From positions 1 to 64,000 of the forward strand of contig JAFNAR010000004.1 of assembly GCA_017860255.1 (NCBI GenBank): a stretch of DNA of 64,000 nt. The letters run 5' to 3'. Source of the DNA: Bacteroidota bacterium (GTDB lineage Bacteria > Bacteroidota > Bacteroidia > Bacteroidales > P3). Below, in pieces: positions 1 through 8,717 of the stretch. Each line of letters begins with the position of its first letter. The first letter of the stretch is position 1. The position numbers were made by a program, and so were the translations under genes. The notes beneath the pieces are model-generated. The model ran no database searches. It was not told where the DNA came from and was given only the letters and a program-made list of their open reading frames with translations.

Positions 1-187
1 AGTAGAAGCACATTAATGCTTAATTCAATAATGAAGATATATTTTTGGGCAGAAAATTGAGCATTTAATTTTAAAATAAACAAAGAACCAAAGCTCAATA
101 GAATAAATAGAATATATATTTATTCACTATTTTACAATGTAAAATGAAAAGTAGCACTTTGAATTACTCTTCTTGGGTTTTTGTTTC

Positions 188-219
188 ATTGTCTATTTTA
201 GATATTATTTGTAGATTTG
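188..219 (+). promoter_or_regulatory. Bacteroidota-type promoter for the S46 peptidase operon
   Basis: A -7 element TAGATTTG (212-219) lies 20 bp downstream of ATTG (188-191), close to the TTTG/TAnnTTTG consensus used by the Bacteroidota primary sigma factor. A start near 226 would give a leader of about 65-85 nt. The rest of bases 1-211 is AT-rich and I see no gene in it. Confidence 0.5.
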
Positions 220-308
220 CAAACTATGATTCTTTATTTTTATAATGGATAAATGGTTGTATTGAACTGTTTAATAGTTGGATAGGATAAATGTTTGAAA
301 AGAGAAAT

Positions 309-2477
309 ATGATGAAGAGAAAATTTATTTTAGGTTTTGCAATTGTTTTGCTTTCGTTGCCTTTGGTTACGTTGGCAGATGAAGGAATGTGGCTACCTAT
401 GTTGCTTCAAAAGAGAGAAGCTGATATGAAACAAAAGGGGATGAAAATCTCTGCTAAGGATATTTATGATGTAAATAATTCTTCTTTGAAGGATGCTGTT
501 ATGCTCTTTGGCTCTGGTTGTACTGGTGAGTTTGTTTCAAATGAAGGGCTTTTGCTTACTAATCACCATTGCGGTTATAGTTTTATTGTTCGCCACAGTA
601 CAATTGAAAGAGATTATTTGACTAATGGTTTTTGGGCTATGAGTAAGGAAGAGGAGCTTCCTTGTCCTGGGCTTACCATTACTCAGCTTGTTTATATGGA
701 AGATGTAACTCAAAAGGTGCTTGAAGGAATAAACAATTCCACTTCTGAAAAGGAAAGAGAAAAGATTATTGAAAAGAACATTAAGGAGATAACTATAAAA
801 GCTACTGAGAATACTAATTACGAAGCTGTTGTTAAGCCTTTCTATTATGGCAACCAATATTTTCTTTATGTTAATGAAGTTTTTACTGATGTTCGTTTAG
901 TTGGTGCTCCTCCTTCAAATATTGGTAAGTTTGGTGGAGATACCGATAACTGGATGTGGCCACGTCATACTGGTGATTTCTCAATTTTTAGAGTTTATGC
1001 AGATAAGAACAATAAGCCTGCAAAATATTCTAAAGATAATGTTCCTTTTAAGCCTAAGAAGTCTTTGAATATTAGTTTAAAGGGAGTTGAGGAAGGTGAT
1101 TTTACTTTTGTGTTTGGTTATCCAGGCACAACCAAGCAATTCTTAACTTCTTTTGCTGTTGACAGAGTTGCCAATTTTGAAGACCCTGCAAGAATCAAGC
1201 TTAGAGATGCAAGACTAAAGATTTATAATGCTGCAATGAATGAAAGTTCTGCTCAGCGTTTGCGTTATGCTGCAGGAGTTGCTGGTATTGCTAATGGTTG
1301 GAAAAAATGGATTGGAGAAGTTAAGGGAATAAATAGATTGAATGCTGTTGATAAGAAAAGGGAGTTTGAGAGAGAGTTTAATATATGGGCTAATGTAACT
1401 GAGCAAAGGAAGGAAGAGTATGGTGGTTTGATTGATAATTTCAAGAGCTTGTATAATGAAGGAGCTGACTTGGAAATGGCTTATTTGTATTTGGGAGAAG
1501 CTCTTTTGGCATCTGATTTAATGAAAAATGGTCGTAGCGTTTTATCAATAATTCAAAAAGCAAAACAAGATACCCTAAGCAAGGATGAGGTGCAAAAGGA
1601 AGCTGATGTTGTTTTGGAAAACCTGCTAAAATATTTTAGCAAAGATTATGAAAAGCATAAGATGGTTGACAGAAGTATTTTTGTTGAGCTTATGAATATT
1701 TACTATAATGATTTTGCAAAGAATAATTACCCTTGGATGCAAGAAAAGATAAACTCTAACTACGATAATGATGCCAAGAAGTATTTCGGCTCTGTTTACG
1801 ATAAGTCTTTCCTTTCAAATCCTAAGCATGCAGAGAAGTATTTAAAGAAATTTAAAATGAATAAGGTGCTTTCTGACCCTGCAATGGAAATTCTTTCAGC
1901 CATTTGGGGCTCTGTTGTTGATGAAGATATGAATAAGTTGGTTGAAATTGACTCAAAGATTGACAGTCTTTACAGACTTTATGTTAAGGGAATTATGGAA
2001 ATGCAATCTTCAAAAGAATTTTATCCTGATGCGAACCTGACTCTTAGAGTTGCCTATGGAAATGTTAAACCATACAATCCAAGAGATGGAGTTAATTATC
2101 AAGCATACACAACACTAAAAGGAATTATAGAAAAAGAAAATCCAGAAATTTACGATTATGTTGTAGTGAAGAAACTTAAAGAACTTTATGTTAAGAAAGA
2201 TTATGGACGTTATGCAAACTCTAAGGGAGAAATGCCAGTTGCATTTATTGCTTCAAATCACACAACAGGAGGAAATTCTGGTTCACCTGTAATGGATGCA
2301 AACGGGAATTTGGTTGGTATTAATTTTGACAGGAATTGGGAAGGAACAATGAGTGATATTATTTATGATCCAGACCAATGTAGAAATATTTCACTTGATA
2401 TTCGTTATTGTTTATTTATTATTGATAAATTTGCAGGTGCTAAAAACATTATTGACGAGCTGAATATCGTTGAATAA
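309..2477 (+). CDS. S46 family dipeptidyl peptidase, DPP11-like (Asp/Glu-specific)
   Basis: Exported serine dipeptidyl peptidase of family S46, which removes dipeptides from peptide N-termini and feeds amino-acid catabolism in asaccharolytic and proteolytic Bacteroidota. The open frame begins at 291, but residues 7-8 (Met-Met, 309 and 312) directly precede the basic start of a signal peptide (MMKRKFILGF...), so I prefer 309. Numbering from 291, the catalytic triad is visible: His93 in TNHHCGY, Asp229 in HTGDFS, and Ser663 in GNSGSP. The His-Ser distance of 570 equals that of characterised S46 enzymes. Arg681 lies 18 residues after the serine, the position where Arg marks DPP11 (acidic P1) and Gly marks DPP7. 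The length of 722-728 aa is normal. The gene is followed 36 bp later by pheT. Confidence 0.95.
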   Translation: MMKRKFILGFAIVLLSLPLVTLADEGMWLPMLLQKREADMKQKGMKISAKDIYDVNNSSLKDAVMLFGSGCTGEFVSNEGLLLTNHHCGYSFIVRHSTIERDYLTNGFWAMSKEEELPCPGLTITQLVYMEDVTQKVLEGINNSTSEKEREKIIEKNIKEITIKATENTNYEAVVKPFYYGNQYFLYVNEVFTDVRLVGAPPSNIGKFGGDTDNWMWPRHTGDFSIFRVYADKNNKPAKYSKDNVPFKPKKSLNISLKGVEEGDFTFVFGYPGTTKQFLTSFAVDRVANFEDPARIKLRDARLKIYNAAMNESSAQRLRYAAGVAGIANGWKKWIGEVKGINRLNAVDKKREFEREFNIWANVTEQRKEEYGGLIDNFKSLYNEGADLEMAYLYLGEALLASDLMKNGRSVLSIIQKAKQDTLSKDEVQKEADVVLENLLKYFSKDYEKHKMVDRSIFVELMNIYYNDFAKNNYPWMQEKINSNYDNDAKKYFGSVYDKSFLSNPKHAEKYLKKFKMNKVLSDPAMEILSAIWGSVVDEDMNKLVEIDSKIDSLYRLYVKGIMEMQSSKEFYPDANLTLRVAYGNVKPYNPRDGVNYQAYTTLKGIIEKENPEIYDYVVVKKLKELYVKKDYGRYANSKGEMPVAFIASNHTTGGNSGSPVMDANGNLVGINFDRNWEGTMSDIIYDPDQCRNISLDIRYCLFIIDKFAGAKNIIDELNIVE

Positions 2478-2513
2478 CTTAAAAGAAAAAGAATATAATA
2501 CTATATTAAATAG

Positions 2514-4985
2514 ATGAAAATATCATATAACTGGCTAAAGGATTATGTGCCTACTAATCTAAGCGTTGAAAAGGTTGAAAATTTACTTACTTTCTGTGGA
2601 TTGGAAGTAGAATCAATTGAAACAGTAGAAACAATTAAGGGAGGATTGAAGAATTATGTTGTTGGACAAGTTTTAACTTGCGAAAATCATCCTGATTCTG
2701 ACCATTTACATCTAACAACTGTTGATGTTGGAGAAGAAACTCCTTTGAATATTGTTTGTGGAGCTCATAATGTTGCAAAAGGACAAAAAGTAATTGTTGC
2801 AAAAATTGGTGCAAGAGTTTATACTTCCGATGAAGAATACTTTGAAATTAAGAAATCAAAACTTAGAGGACATGTTAGCGAAGGAATGATTTGCTCTGAA
2901 AAGGAACTTCAAGTTAGTGATAACCATGATGGAATTTTAGTTATTGAAGATAATAATGTTGAGGTTGGAACTCCTGCAAAAGAATATTTGAATGTTAAAG
3001 AAGACTATGTTTTTGAAATAGGACTTACACCTAATCGTTCTGATGCAACATCACATATTGGAGTTGGTAGAGATTTGGTTGCTCTAATTCAAACTCAGTT
3101 AAAAGAAAACATTGAATTAAAATTGCCAAGTGTTGAAGACTTTAAAATAGATAATGAAAATAAAAAGGTAGAAATCATTACTGATTCTTCAATCTGCCCT
3201 CGTTATTGTGGAGTTACTATTTCAAATATTGAAATTAAAGATTCTCCTTCCTGGCTTGCTGACCGATTGAAACTGATTGGAATTAGACCAATAAATAATA
3301 TTGTTGATATAACAAATTATGTTTTATTTGAAATAGGACAACCTCTTCATGCTTTTGATCTGGATAAGATAAAAGGAAATAAGATTGAAGTTAAAACTCT
3401 TCCTAAGGGAACAAAATTCAAAACTCTTGATGGAGAAGAAAGAGAACTTAATGGGGAAGAAGTAATGATTTGCAATCAAGAAGAAGGAATGTGCATGGGA
3501 GGAATTTATGGAGGATTGGACTATGGAGTTACTAAGGAAACTAAGAATATATTTATTGAAAGTGCTTATTTTAATCCAGTAACTATACGTAAAGCTTCAA
3601 AGTATCATACTTTGAAAACAGATGCTTCCTTCCGTTACGAAAGAGGAACTGACCCTAATATTACAATTTATGCTCTTAAGAGAGCTGCTCTTTTAACCAA
3701 AGAATTAGCTGGAGGAGAAATAAGTTCAAGTATTGTTGATGTTTATCCAAATGAAATTAAGCCTGCAGAAATAGATATTAACTATAATAATATGTATTCT
3801 CTAATTGGAAAGAAAATTGAACCTCAAATTATAAAGAATATTCTTAAAGCCTTAAACATTTCAATTCTTAAGGAAGATGAACAAGGTATGAGAGTAAGTG
3901 TTCCCACAAATAAGGTTGATGTTTTAAGAGAATGTGATATTATTGAAGAAGTTCTAAGAATTTATGGATATAATAATGTTGAGATACCAACTGATATAAA
4001 AAGCAGCTTAACTTATAAACAAAAACCGGACACTGAAAAGATTCAAAACCTTATTTCTGACTATCTTGTTTCAAATGGTTTTAATGAGATAATGAATAAC
4101 TCTCTATCCAAAACATCTTATTACGAAAACAATAAAGACTTTCCTTTTGAAAAAAGTGTTGGTATTCTAAATGCTTTAAGTAAGGATCTTGGACATATGC
4201 GTCAAACTTTGCTATATGGAGGATTAGAAACCATATCGTATAATATTAACAGGAAGGTAAATAATATTAAGGTCTTCGAATTTGGGAATTGCTATTCTAA
4301 GAACTTAGACCAATTTGAAGATGAAAATATAAGAAAACGCTACAATGAAGAAAAGCATTTATGTATTTTCACAACTGGAGCAAACTTCAAAGAAACATGG
4401 CAAAAGAAAGAAGAGGAAACTAATTTCTTCGATTTAAAGAATATTCTAAAGAATATCTTCCAACGATTAAGAATTAATCCTTCTCAGTATTCTTTAGAAG
4501 AAACTTCAGTAGATTATATGCAAGGCTTGCAATATGTTAATCGTGACAGTAAGAAGGTTATTCTTAGTTTTGGAAAGATTAATCAAAAGATTAGAAAAGA
4601 GTTTGACATTAAGCAAGATATTTACTTTGCTGACTTTAATTGGGATTTAGTTGTTAAAGCTCTTCAAAATACCAAAGAAATTAAATACGAAGAAATCTCA
4701 AAGTTCCCTGAAGTTAGAAGAGATTTAGCCTTAGTTATTGATGATAGTGTTTCATTTGCTGAAATTGAAAACTTGGCTTATCAAACTGAAAAGAAATTCC
4801 TTAAAAAGAATATAACTTTGTTTGATGTTTATAAGGGAGAAAAACTTCCTCAGGGCAAAAAACAATATGCTCTAAGCTTTACTTTGCAAGACACAGAAAA
4901 AACTCTAAATGACAAACAAATAGAATCAATAATGAATAAGCTTTTGAAAAGCTTTGAAGACAAGCTTGGTGCAAAGCTTAGATAG
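2514..4985 (+). CDS. pheT: Phenylalanine--tRNA ligase beta subunit
   Basis: Beta chain of the alpha2-beta2 phenylalanyl-tRNA synthetase, which charges tRNA-Phe in the cytoplasm and edits mischarged Tyr. The 823 residues carry the standard order: an N-terminal EMAP/OB-fold tRNA-binding domain (about 40-150, HPDSDHLH), the B3/4 editing domain (about 215-390), the B5 domain (about 400-475), the core fold, and a C-terminal ferredoxin-fold anticodon-binding domain (last ~95 residues, FPEVRRDLALVID). It is full length. Its partner pheS is not adjacent but about 51 kb away at 56273, as is common in Bacteroidota. It lies 36 bp after the S46 peptidase and 21 bp before the ankyrin-like gene, so co-transcription is likely. 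Confidence 0.98.
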   Translation: MKISYNWLKDYVPTNLSVEKVENLLTFCGLEVESIETVETIKGGLKNYVVGQVLTCENHPDSDHLHLTTVDVGEETPLNIVCGAHNVAKGQKVIVAKIGARVYTSDEEYFEIKKSKLRGHVSEGMICSEKELQVSDNHDGILVIEDNNVEVGTPAKEYLNVKEDYVFEIGLTPNRSDATSHIGVGRDLVALIQTQLKENIELKLPSVEDFKIDNENKKVEIITDSSICPRYCGVTISNIEIKDSPSWLADRLKLIGIRPINNIVDITNYVLFEIGQPLHAFDLDKIKGNKIEVKTLPKGTKFKTLDGEERELNGEEVMICNQEEGMCMGGIYGGLDYGVTKETKNIFIESAYFNPVTIRKASKYHTLKTDASFRYERGTDPNITIYALKRAALLTKELAGGEISSSIVDVYPNEIKPAEIDINYNNMYSLIGKKIEPQIIKNILKALNISILKEDEQGMRVSVPTNKVDVLRECDIIEEVLRIYGYNNVEIPTDIKSSLTYKQKPDTEKIQNLISDYLVSNGFNEIMNNSLSKTSYYENNKDFPFEKSVGILNALSKDLGHMRQTLLYGGLETISYNINRKVNNIKVFEFGNCYSKNLDQFEDENIRKRYNEEKHLCIFTTGANFKETWQKKEEETNFFDLKNILKNIFQRLRINPSQYSLEETSVDYMQGLQYVNRDSKKVILSFGKINQKIRKEFDIKQDIYFADFNWDLVVKALQNTKEIKYEEISKFPEVRRDLALVIDDSVSFAEIENLAYQTEKKFLKKNITLFDVYKGEKLPQGKKQYALSFTLQDTEKTLNDKQIESIMNKLLKSFEDKLGAKLR

Positions 4986-5006
4986 ATTGAATAATAAGTT
5001 TAGATA

Positions 5007-5429
5007 ATGAATAAAGAAAAGCTTCTTCCAGAATATGATGTAAAGGTTTTGCTTGCACTAACCAAGTCATTGCAAGGGGATAAGCTTTTCTTTAAGTTTT
5101 TAGCAGAAAACGGTTACATTGAACTTGCTGCCTGGTCAAATGCAGTTAGAGGAGACGTAGAAGCTTTAAAATGGCTATTTACTAATGGCTATCCTACTCT
5201 TGGAGTATTGAGTAATGCTATTGATGGTGAGAAGAAAGCAGTAGAGTGGGTTGAAACTTCAAAGAATGATTTTTTAATACATTTTTCTCAGGCTTGCAGA
5301 GGTAATGTAGAGTCTTACATGTGGTTTAAGGATAATGATCTTAAGATATTTATTTATATGATTACTGAAATTAAAGATATCCTAAAGGTTCAAGCAAAGG
5401 ATAGTGTATTTTGGTATAGATGGAAATAA
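5007..5429 (+). CDS. Small protein with degenerate ankyrin-like repeats
   Basis: A 140-residue protein without signal peptide or membrane segment. Three or four repeats of about 30 residues can be aligned around the pattern A-x-R/D-G-(D/E)-x-x-A-(L/V)-(K/E)-W-(L/V), for example NAVRGDVEALKWL, NAIDGEKKAVEWV and QACRGNVESYMWF. This resembles ankyrin repeats (the A-x-x-G-(H/N)-x-E-x-(V/A)-x-x-L signature) or a helical-hairpin relative. It lies 21 bp after pheT and 6 bp before a membrane protein gene, so it is probably read from the same transcript. The function is unknown. A protein-binding role is inferred only from the repeat type. Confidence 0.75.
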   Translation: MNKEKLLPEYDVKVLLALTKSLQGDKLFFKFLAENGYIELAAWSNAVRGDVEALKWLFTNGYPTLGVLSNAIDGEKKAVEWVETSKNDFLIHFSQACRGNVESYMWFKDNDLKIFIYMITEIKDILKVQAKDSVFWYRWK

Positions 5430-5435
5430 ACTGAT

Positions 5436-6557
5436 ATGCTTAAAGAAAAATTTTATAGAAATGGCTATTTCAACGACACCATAAGTAGTACAATACTATT
5501 TATTGCTGCTTTCTTATTTGTATTATATATTTCTTTAGCATCAACAGCTTTTATATCCTTCACGAATAATTTAACAATACCTATTGAAATAGATAAGATA
5601 GATTTCGATAGAGCATTTTCTCCAGATAAAGCAATTTGGGATTCTGCTGAAAACATATTTGTTATTTTCTCTTTTGCTCCAATAACAATTTTACTTATTG
5701 GATTAATCTCCCTTATTCTTACTCATCATCATCACTACAAAACTGTAGGTGTTTTCTTGTTTTGGACAATGTTTCATTGCGTAATGAGATTATCTGGTGA
5801 TTTTATATTTGGGCAGATTTATCATCTTTGGGGGGTTAATCTTGTAACAGATTTTATGGGACTTACCTATCCAAGTTTATTCCTTAAACTATTCTTTATT
5901 GCTCTATCAATTAGTGCAACAATTTTTCTTTGCTATCTTTTAGTGCCTTTTGTAAGAGTATTCTTTGACCCTTTCCGTAACCAAACACAAGAAGGAGTTA
6001 GGATTAATCTTTTTTATCCTTCTCTTTTTGGCGCAGGAGTTTTGTTATTATGGTTTATCCCCGTTTTCACTTTAAAAGAAATTAGTGTTATAGGGTTTTC
6101 TATAATTATGATATTATTCCTTTCAAACTTTACAATTAAAAGATACCGCTTTGTTGATTATGGAGATAGTTATGAAATAAATGATAGATTTAATATTAAG
6201 CTAAATATTATTCCAATAATTATTCTAATTATAGTATTTGCTTCTTTAAAAGTATTTCTCACAGAAGGAGTAACAATTACAAGTTCTGGATTTAGAAGAG
6301 ACCAGCTTGATAATATTTTTTATGTATTCTTACTAATAGTTTTAATTGTTTGTGTTTTGATGTTCATTACTTACATTATTTATACATATAGAAAGAAGAA
6401 AATGGAGATAAAAAAATATATGGAAGAAAATGAAGCCAACAACATAGAACAAGCAATGGATACAAGTTTTTTGGAAGGAACTCGTTGGTCTTACCATGCA
6501 AATTTATCCAATAAAGCTCAAAAATATAATCAAGAAAATCCTAATCAACAAGATTAG
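5436..6557 (+). CDS. Unrecognised polytopic membrane protein
   Basis: A 373-residue integral membrane protein with about eight hydrophobic segments, approximately residues 15-40, 72-96, 104-128, 146-172, 194-212, 214-232, 254-272 and 290-316. It ends in a charged, Gln/Asn-rich cytoplasmic-looking tail of about 55 residues. A run of histidines (THHHHYK) follows the second segment. I do not recognise the family and see no transporter or enzyme motif. It begins 6 bp after the ankyrin-like gene and ends convergent with mreD (43 bp apart). Confidence 0.75.
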   Translation: MLKEKFYRNGYFNDTISSTILFIAAFLFVLYISLASTAFISFTNNLTIPIEIDKIDFDRAFSPDKAIWDSAENIFVIFSFAPITILLIGLISLILTHHHHYKTVGVFLFWTMFHCVMRLSGDFIFGQIYHLWGVNLVTDFMGLTYPSLFLKLFFIALSISATIFLCYLLVPFVRVFFDPFRNQTQEGVRINLFYPSLFGAGVLLLWFIPVFTLKEISVIGFSIIMILFLSNFTIKRYRFVDYGDSYEINDRFNIKLNIIPIIILIIVFASLKVFLTEGVTITSSGFRRDQLDNIFYVFLLIVLIVCVLMFITYIIYTYRKKKMEIKKYMEENEANNIEQAMDTSFLEGTRWSYHANLSNKAQKYNQENPNQQD

Positions 6558-6599
6558 TTTTATCCATTCTATCACTGAAAAAATAAATCAACCTTTTTC

Positions 6600-7121
6600 T
6601 TAATGCGAAAGTTTTCTTTTGGGAATAAAGAAGAAATCGCATATTAGTATTAGTAGAGTTGTAATTATTGTGCTACAAACTATTCTTAATAGAGTTAAGA
6701 AGAACTCTGAGAAATTGAATATTTCTATTGTAAAATATACAAAATGATGTAAGAAGACTAATGAAGCAATGTATGGAAGGAAAGTCATTAAGCTCATTTC
6801 TGCTATTGAAGGACGTAAGTTTGTTTGAATGTCCTTGCCTGAGAAAAATATACTAATAAACAAAGGTCTAATTAGTCCAATAAAGGTTAGTGCAGCTGCA
6901 TGAAATCCAACTTGTCCTGAAAATATATCAACAGTAAAGCCCATTAAGAAAGATAGAATAAGTCCTAACCATTTAGGGGTGTTGGTTGGCAACATTAAAA
7001 TAAACCAAATATAAATCATTGGATTAAAATAACCGAAAATATTCAACCCATTCAAAACAAAAATTTGAAATGCAGCGATAAGAATAAAATGTAAAAAACC
7101 AAGTATAATATCTTTATTCAT
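6600..7121 (-). CDS. mreD: Rod shape-determining protein MreD
   Basis: Small inner-membrane component of the elongasome, which works with MreC, MreB, RodA and PBP2 in side-wall peptidoglycan synthesis. About five membrane segments cover nearly the whole chain. The motif LPTNTPKWLGLILSF and the following GFTVDIFSG, ending in a short basic tail, are typical of Bacteroidota MreD. An upstream in-frame ATG at 7145 would extend the protein by eight polar residues and overlap mreC by 32 bp. Met9 at 7121 gives MNKDIILGF and only an 8-bp overlap, so I choose 7121. It is translationally coupled to mreC. Confidence 0.88.
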   Translation of the reverse strand: MNKDIILGFLHFILIAAFQIFVLNGLNIFGYFNPMIYIWFILMLPTNTPKWLGLILSFLMGFTVDIFSGQVGFHAAALTFIGLIRPLFISIFFSGKDIQTNLRPSIAEMSLMTFLPYIASLVFLHHFVYFTIEIFNFSEFFLTLLRIVCSTIITTLLILICDFFFIPKRKLSH

Positions 7122-7944
7122 TTTTAATGTCTTTTGTGAGTTCAACTTGCTCTTCCTTAAAGAAGTTCTTTACAATATAAACATATTCCAATTTATTGTA
7201 ATCAACAGAGAACTTAATATCTACAACATAAAAACCTGTTCCTTTATCTTTCTTGAAGTTCTTTATTTTTCCAACCATAATTCCTTCAGGGAAGTCTTGA
7301 GAGAATCCACTTGTAATTATTGTGTCTCCAATTTTTAGAGGTATTGAAGAAGGTATGTCAACAAGTTTTCCAGAAGAATAGTCGCCTCCTTCCCAAATAA
7401 GAGTTCCAGATATTTTTGTTCTTTGATTTTTTATATTTGGACGTGAATCTTGATGCAAAACACTCATAACTAAAGAAAAATTACTTGAAACATTAACTAC
7501 TACACCAACAATTCCGTTTGGACTAATAACTCCCATATTATTAGTAACTCCATGTACACGACCTTTGTTTAGTATAAAATAATTATTCCTTTTGTTTATG
7601 GTCTTTTGAATTACCTTAGCATCTATATATTCAAACTGTTGTTTGTAAATAGTGTCGTTATATTGAAAAGTTTTATGTTGATACTTAACATAAGAGCTTT
7701 CAATCATTGAACGTAATCTTGCATTTTCTTTAACGAGGGCTTCATTTGAAGAGCCTAAAGTAAAGTATCTTGTAATATTATATGTTTTTGTATTAACGTT
7801 TCCTGCAATTTCGTTGGCAAAGGAAGTAATAGCAGAGCCTTGATAGAAGGAGTTTTGAGAAATGATATAAATAGATATGCCTTCAAGGAAGATAAAAAGG
7901 AATATATATGAGTATCGCTTTAAAAACCTAATAAGATTACGCAT
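7114..7944 (-). CDS. mreC: Rod shape-determining protein MreC
   Basis: Periplasmic scaffold of the elongasome, anchored by one N-terminal membrane helix (about residues 10-28). A short coiled coil follows (about 62-85, SNEALVKENARLRSMIE), then the two-beta-barrel MreC core (about 105-262) with the characteristic NRGRVHGVTNNMGVISP-like stretch and the GDTIITSGFS motif. The length of 276 aa is normal. It overlaps mreD. mreB, pbp2 and rodA, often linked in this phylum, are not beside it. A -7-like TACTTTTG lies upstream on the minus strand (7964-7971). Confidence 0.95.
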   Translation of the reverse strand: MRNLIRFLKRYSYIFLFIFLEGISIYIISQNSFYQGSAITSFANEIAGNVNTKTYNITRYFTLGSSNEALVKENARLRSMIESSYVKYQHKTFQYNDTIYKQQFEYIDAKVIQKTINKRNNYFILNKGRVHGVTNNMGVISPNGIVGVVVNVSSNFSLVMSVLHQDSRPNIKNQRTKISGTLIWEGGDYSSGKLVDIPSSIPLKIGDTIITSGFSQDFPEGIMVGKIKNFKKDKGTGFYVVDIKFSVDYNKLEYVYIVKNFFKEEQVELTKDIKNE

Positions 7945-7980
7945 AAAAACTGATTTAGTAGTGCAAAAGTAATAAGAAAT

Positions 7981-8011
7981 TTTGTGATAAATAAAAAAAG
8001 TATTAGTTTTG
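7981..8011 (+). promoter_or_regulatory. Bacteroidota-type promoter for the lipoprotein gene
   Basis: TTTG (7981-7984), exactly 19 bp, then TAGTTTTG (8004-8011) matches the Bacteroidota consensus in full. It lies 28 bp before the ATG at 8040. A minus-strand -7-like element for mreC (7964-7971) lies back to back with it, so the two divergent promoters share this short spacer. Confidence 0.7.
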
Positions 8012-8039
8012 CCGTAATAAATTTAAAAAACAAACAACT

Positions 8040-8558
8040 ATGAAGAAGTTTTTTTTATACTTGATGCTAATTGCACCTATCTTCTTTTCAGCATGTGAAG
8101 GAAGTGAAGAAATTACAGGAAAGTTTGACTTTACAATTAATGGAACATCTTATTCTTTTCCTTTAGCAACTTTCATAAAACGAGATGGCAAAACAATTGT
8201 TACTTCAACAGATGTTTCCAACACTGGTACTATAGTTTTTAGTGGAACATCAACTGGCAATTATACCTTAGGTCTTGCATCTAATCTTGCAGATGCTTTA
8301 TTAAATCTAAATCAAGTTACTGATCCAAATAAAAATTTATTCCTTTACTATAAAACAGAAGAATCAGATAGCGCATTTTTCTCTTTGTTTGGAAATTTAA
8401 ATATAACAGAATACTCTTCAGACAAAGTTGTAGGGACATTCTCAGGACAAGGACTTACAAAAGCTACTGTTATGGGAGGAGATACTAATGCAATTATAGC
8501 TCAAGTTAAACCTTTCACTGGAACTTTCACAGCAAAAACTGTATCAACAAGCAAATAA
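8040..8558 (+). CDS. Hypothetical surface or periplasmic lipoprotein
   Basis: A 172-residue protein with a lipoprotein signal peptide (residues 1-18, lipobox FFSAC, Cys19) followed by an acidic EGSEE stretch of the kind associated with lipoprotein surface export in this phylum. The mature part is beta-rich and Thr/Ser/Gly-rich (FDFTINGTSYSF, TGTIVFSGTSTGNYTLGL, VVGTFSGQ, FTGTFTAKTV). It resembles small immunoglobulin-like or DUF6252-like lipoproteins of Bacteroidota, but I cannot assign the family with certainty. It has its own promoter and a strong terminator, so it is a single-gene unit. Confidence 0.8.
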   Translation: MKKFFLYLMLIAPIFFSACEGSEEITGKFDFTINGTSYSFPLATFIKRDGKTIVTSTDVSNTGTIVFSGTSTGNYTLGLASNLADALLNLNQVTDPNKNLFLYYKTEESDSAFFSLFGNLNITEYSSDKVVGTFSGQGLTKATVMGGDTNAIIAQVKPFTGTFTAKTVSTSK

Positions 8559-8572
8559 ACAAGGTTAATTTA

Positions 8573-8612
8573 AAATAGAGGAGGATTATGTCACAATAAT
8601 CTTCCTCTATTT
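8573..8612 (+). terminator. Rho-independent terminator of the lipoprotein gene
   Basis: A 17-bp stem (arms 8573-8589 and 8596-8612, one G-T pair) with a GTCACA loop. The descending arm ends in a T-run (TATTTTTG). It starts 14 bp after the stop codon. Confidence 0.85.
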
Positions 8613-8717
8613 TTGTATAGTCAAGTCTTAAATTTACAACTATTCTTTTCTTATATTTAAAAATTATACCCATAGGTTTCTTAGTTTTATTTATCTTTGC
8701 CTATTGAATTGTAGAAA

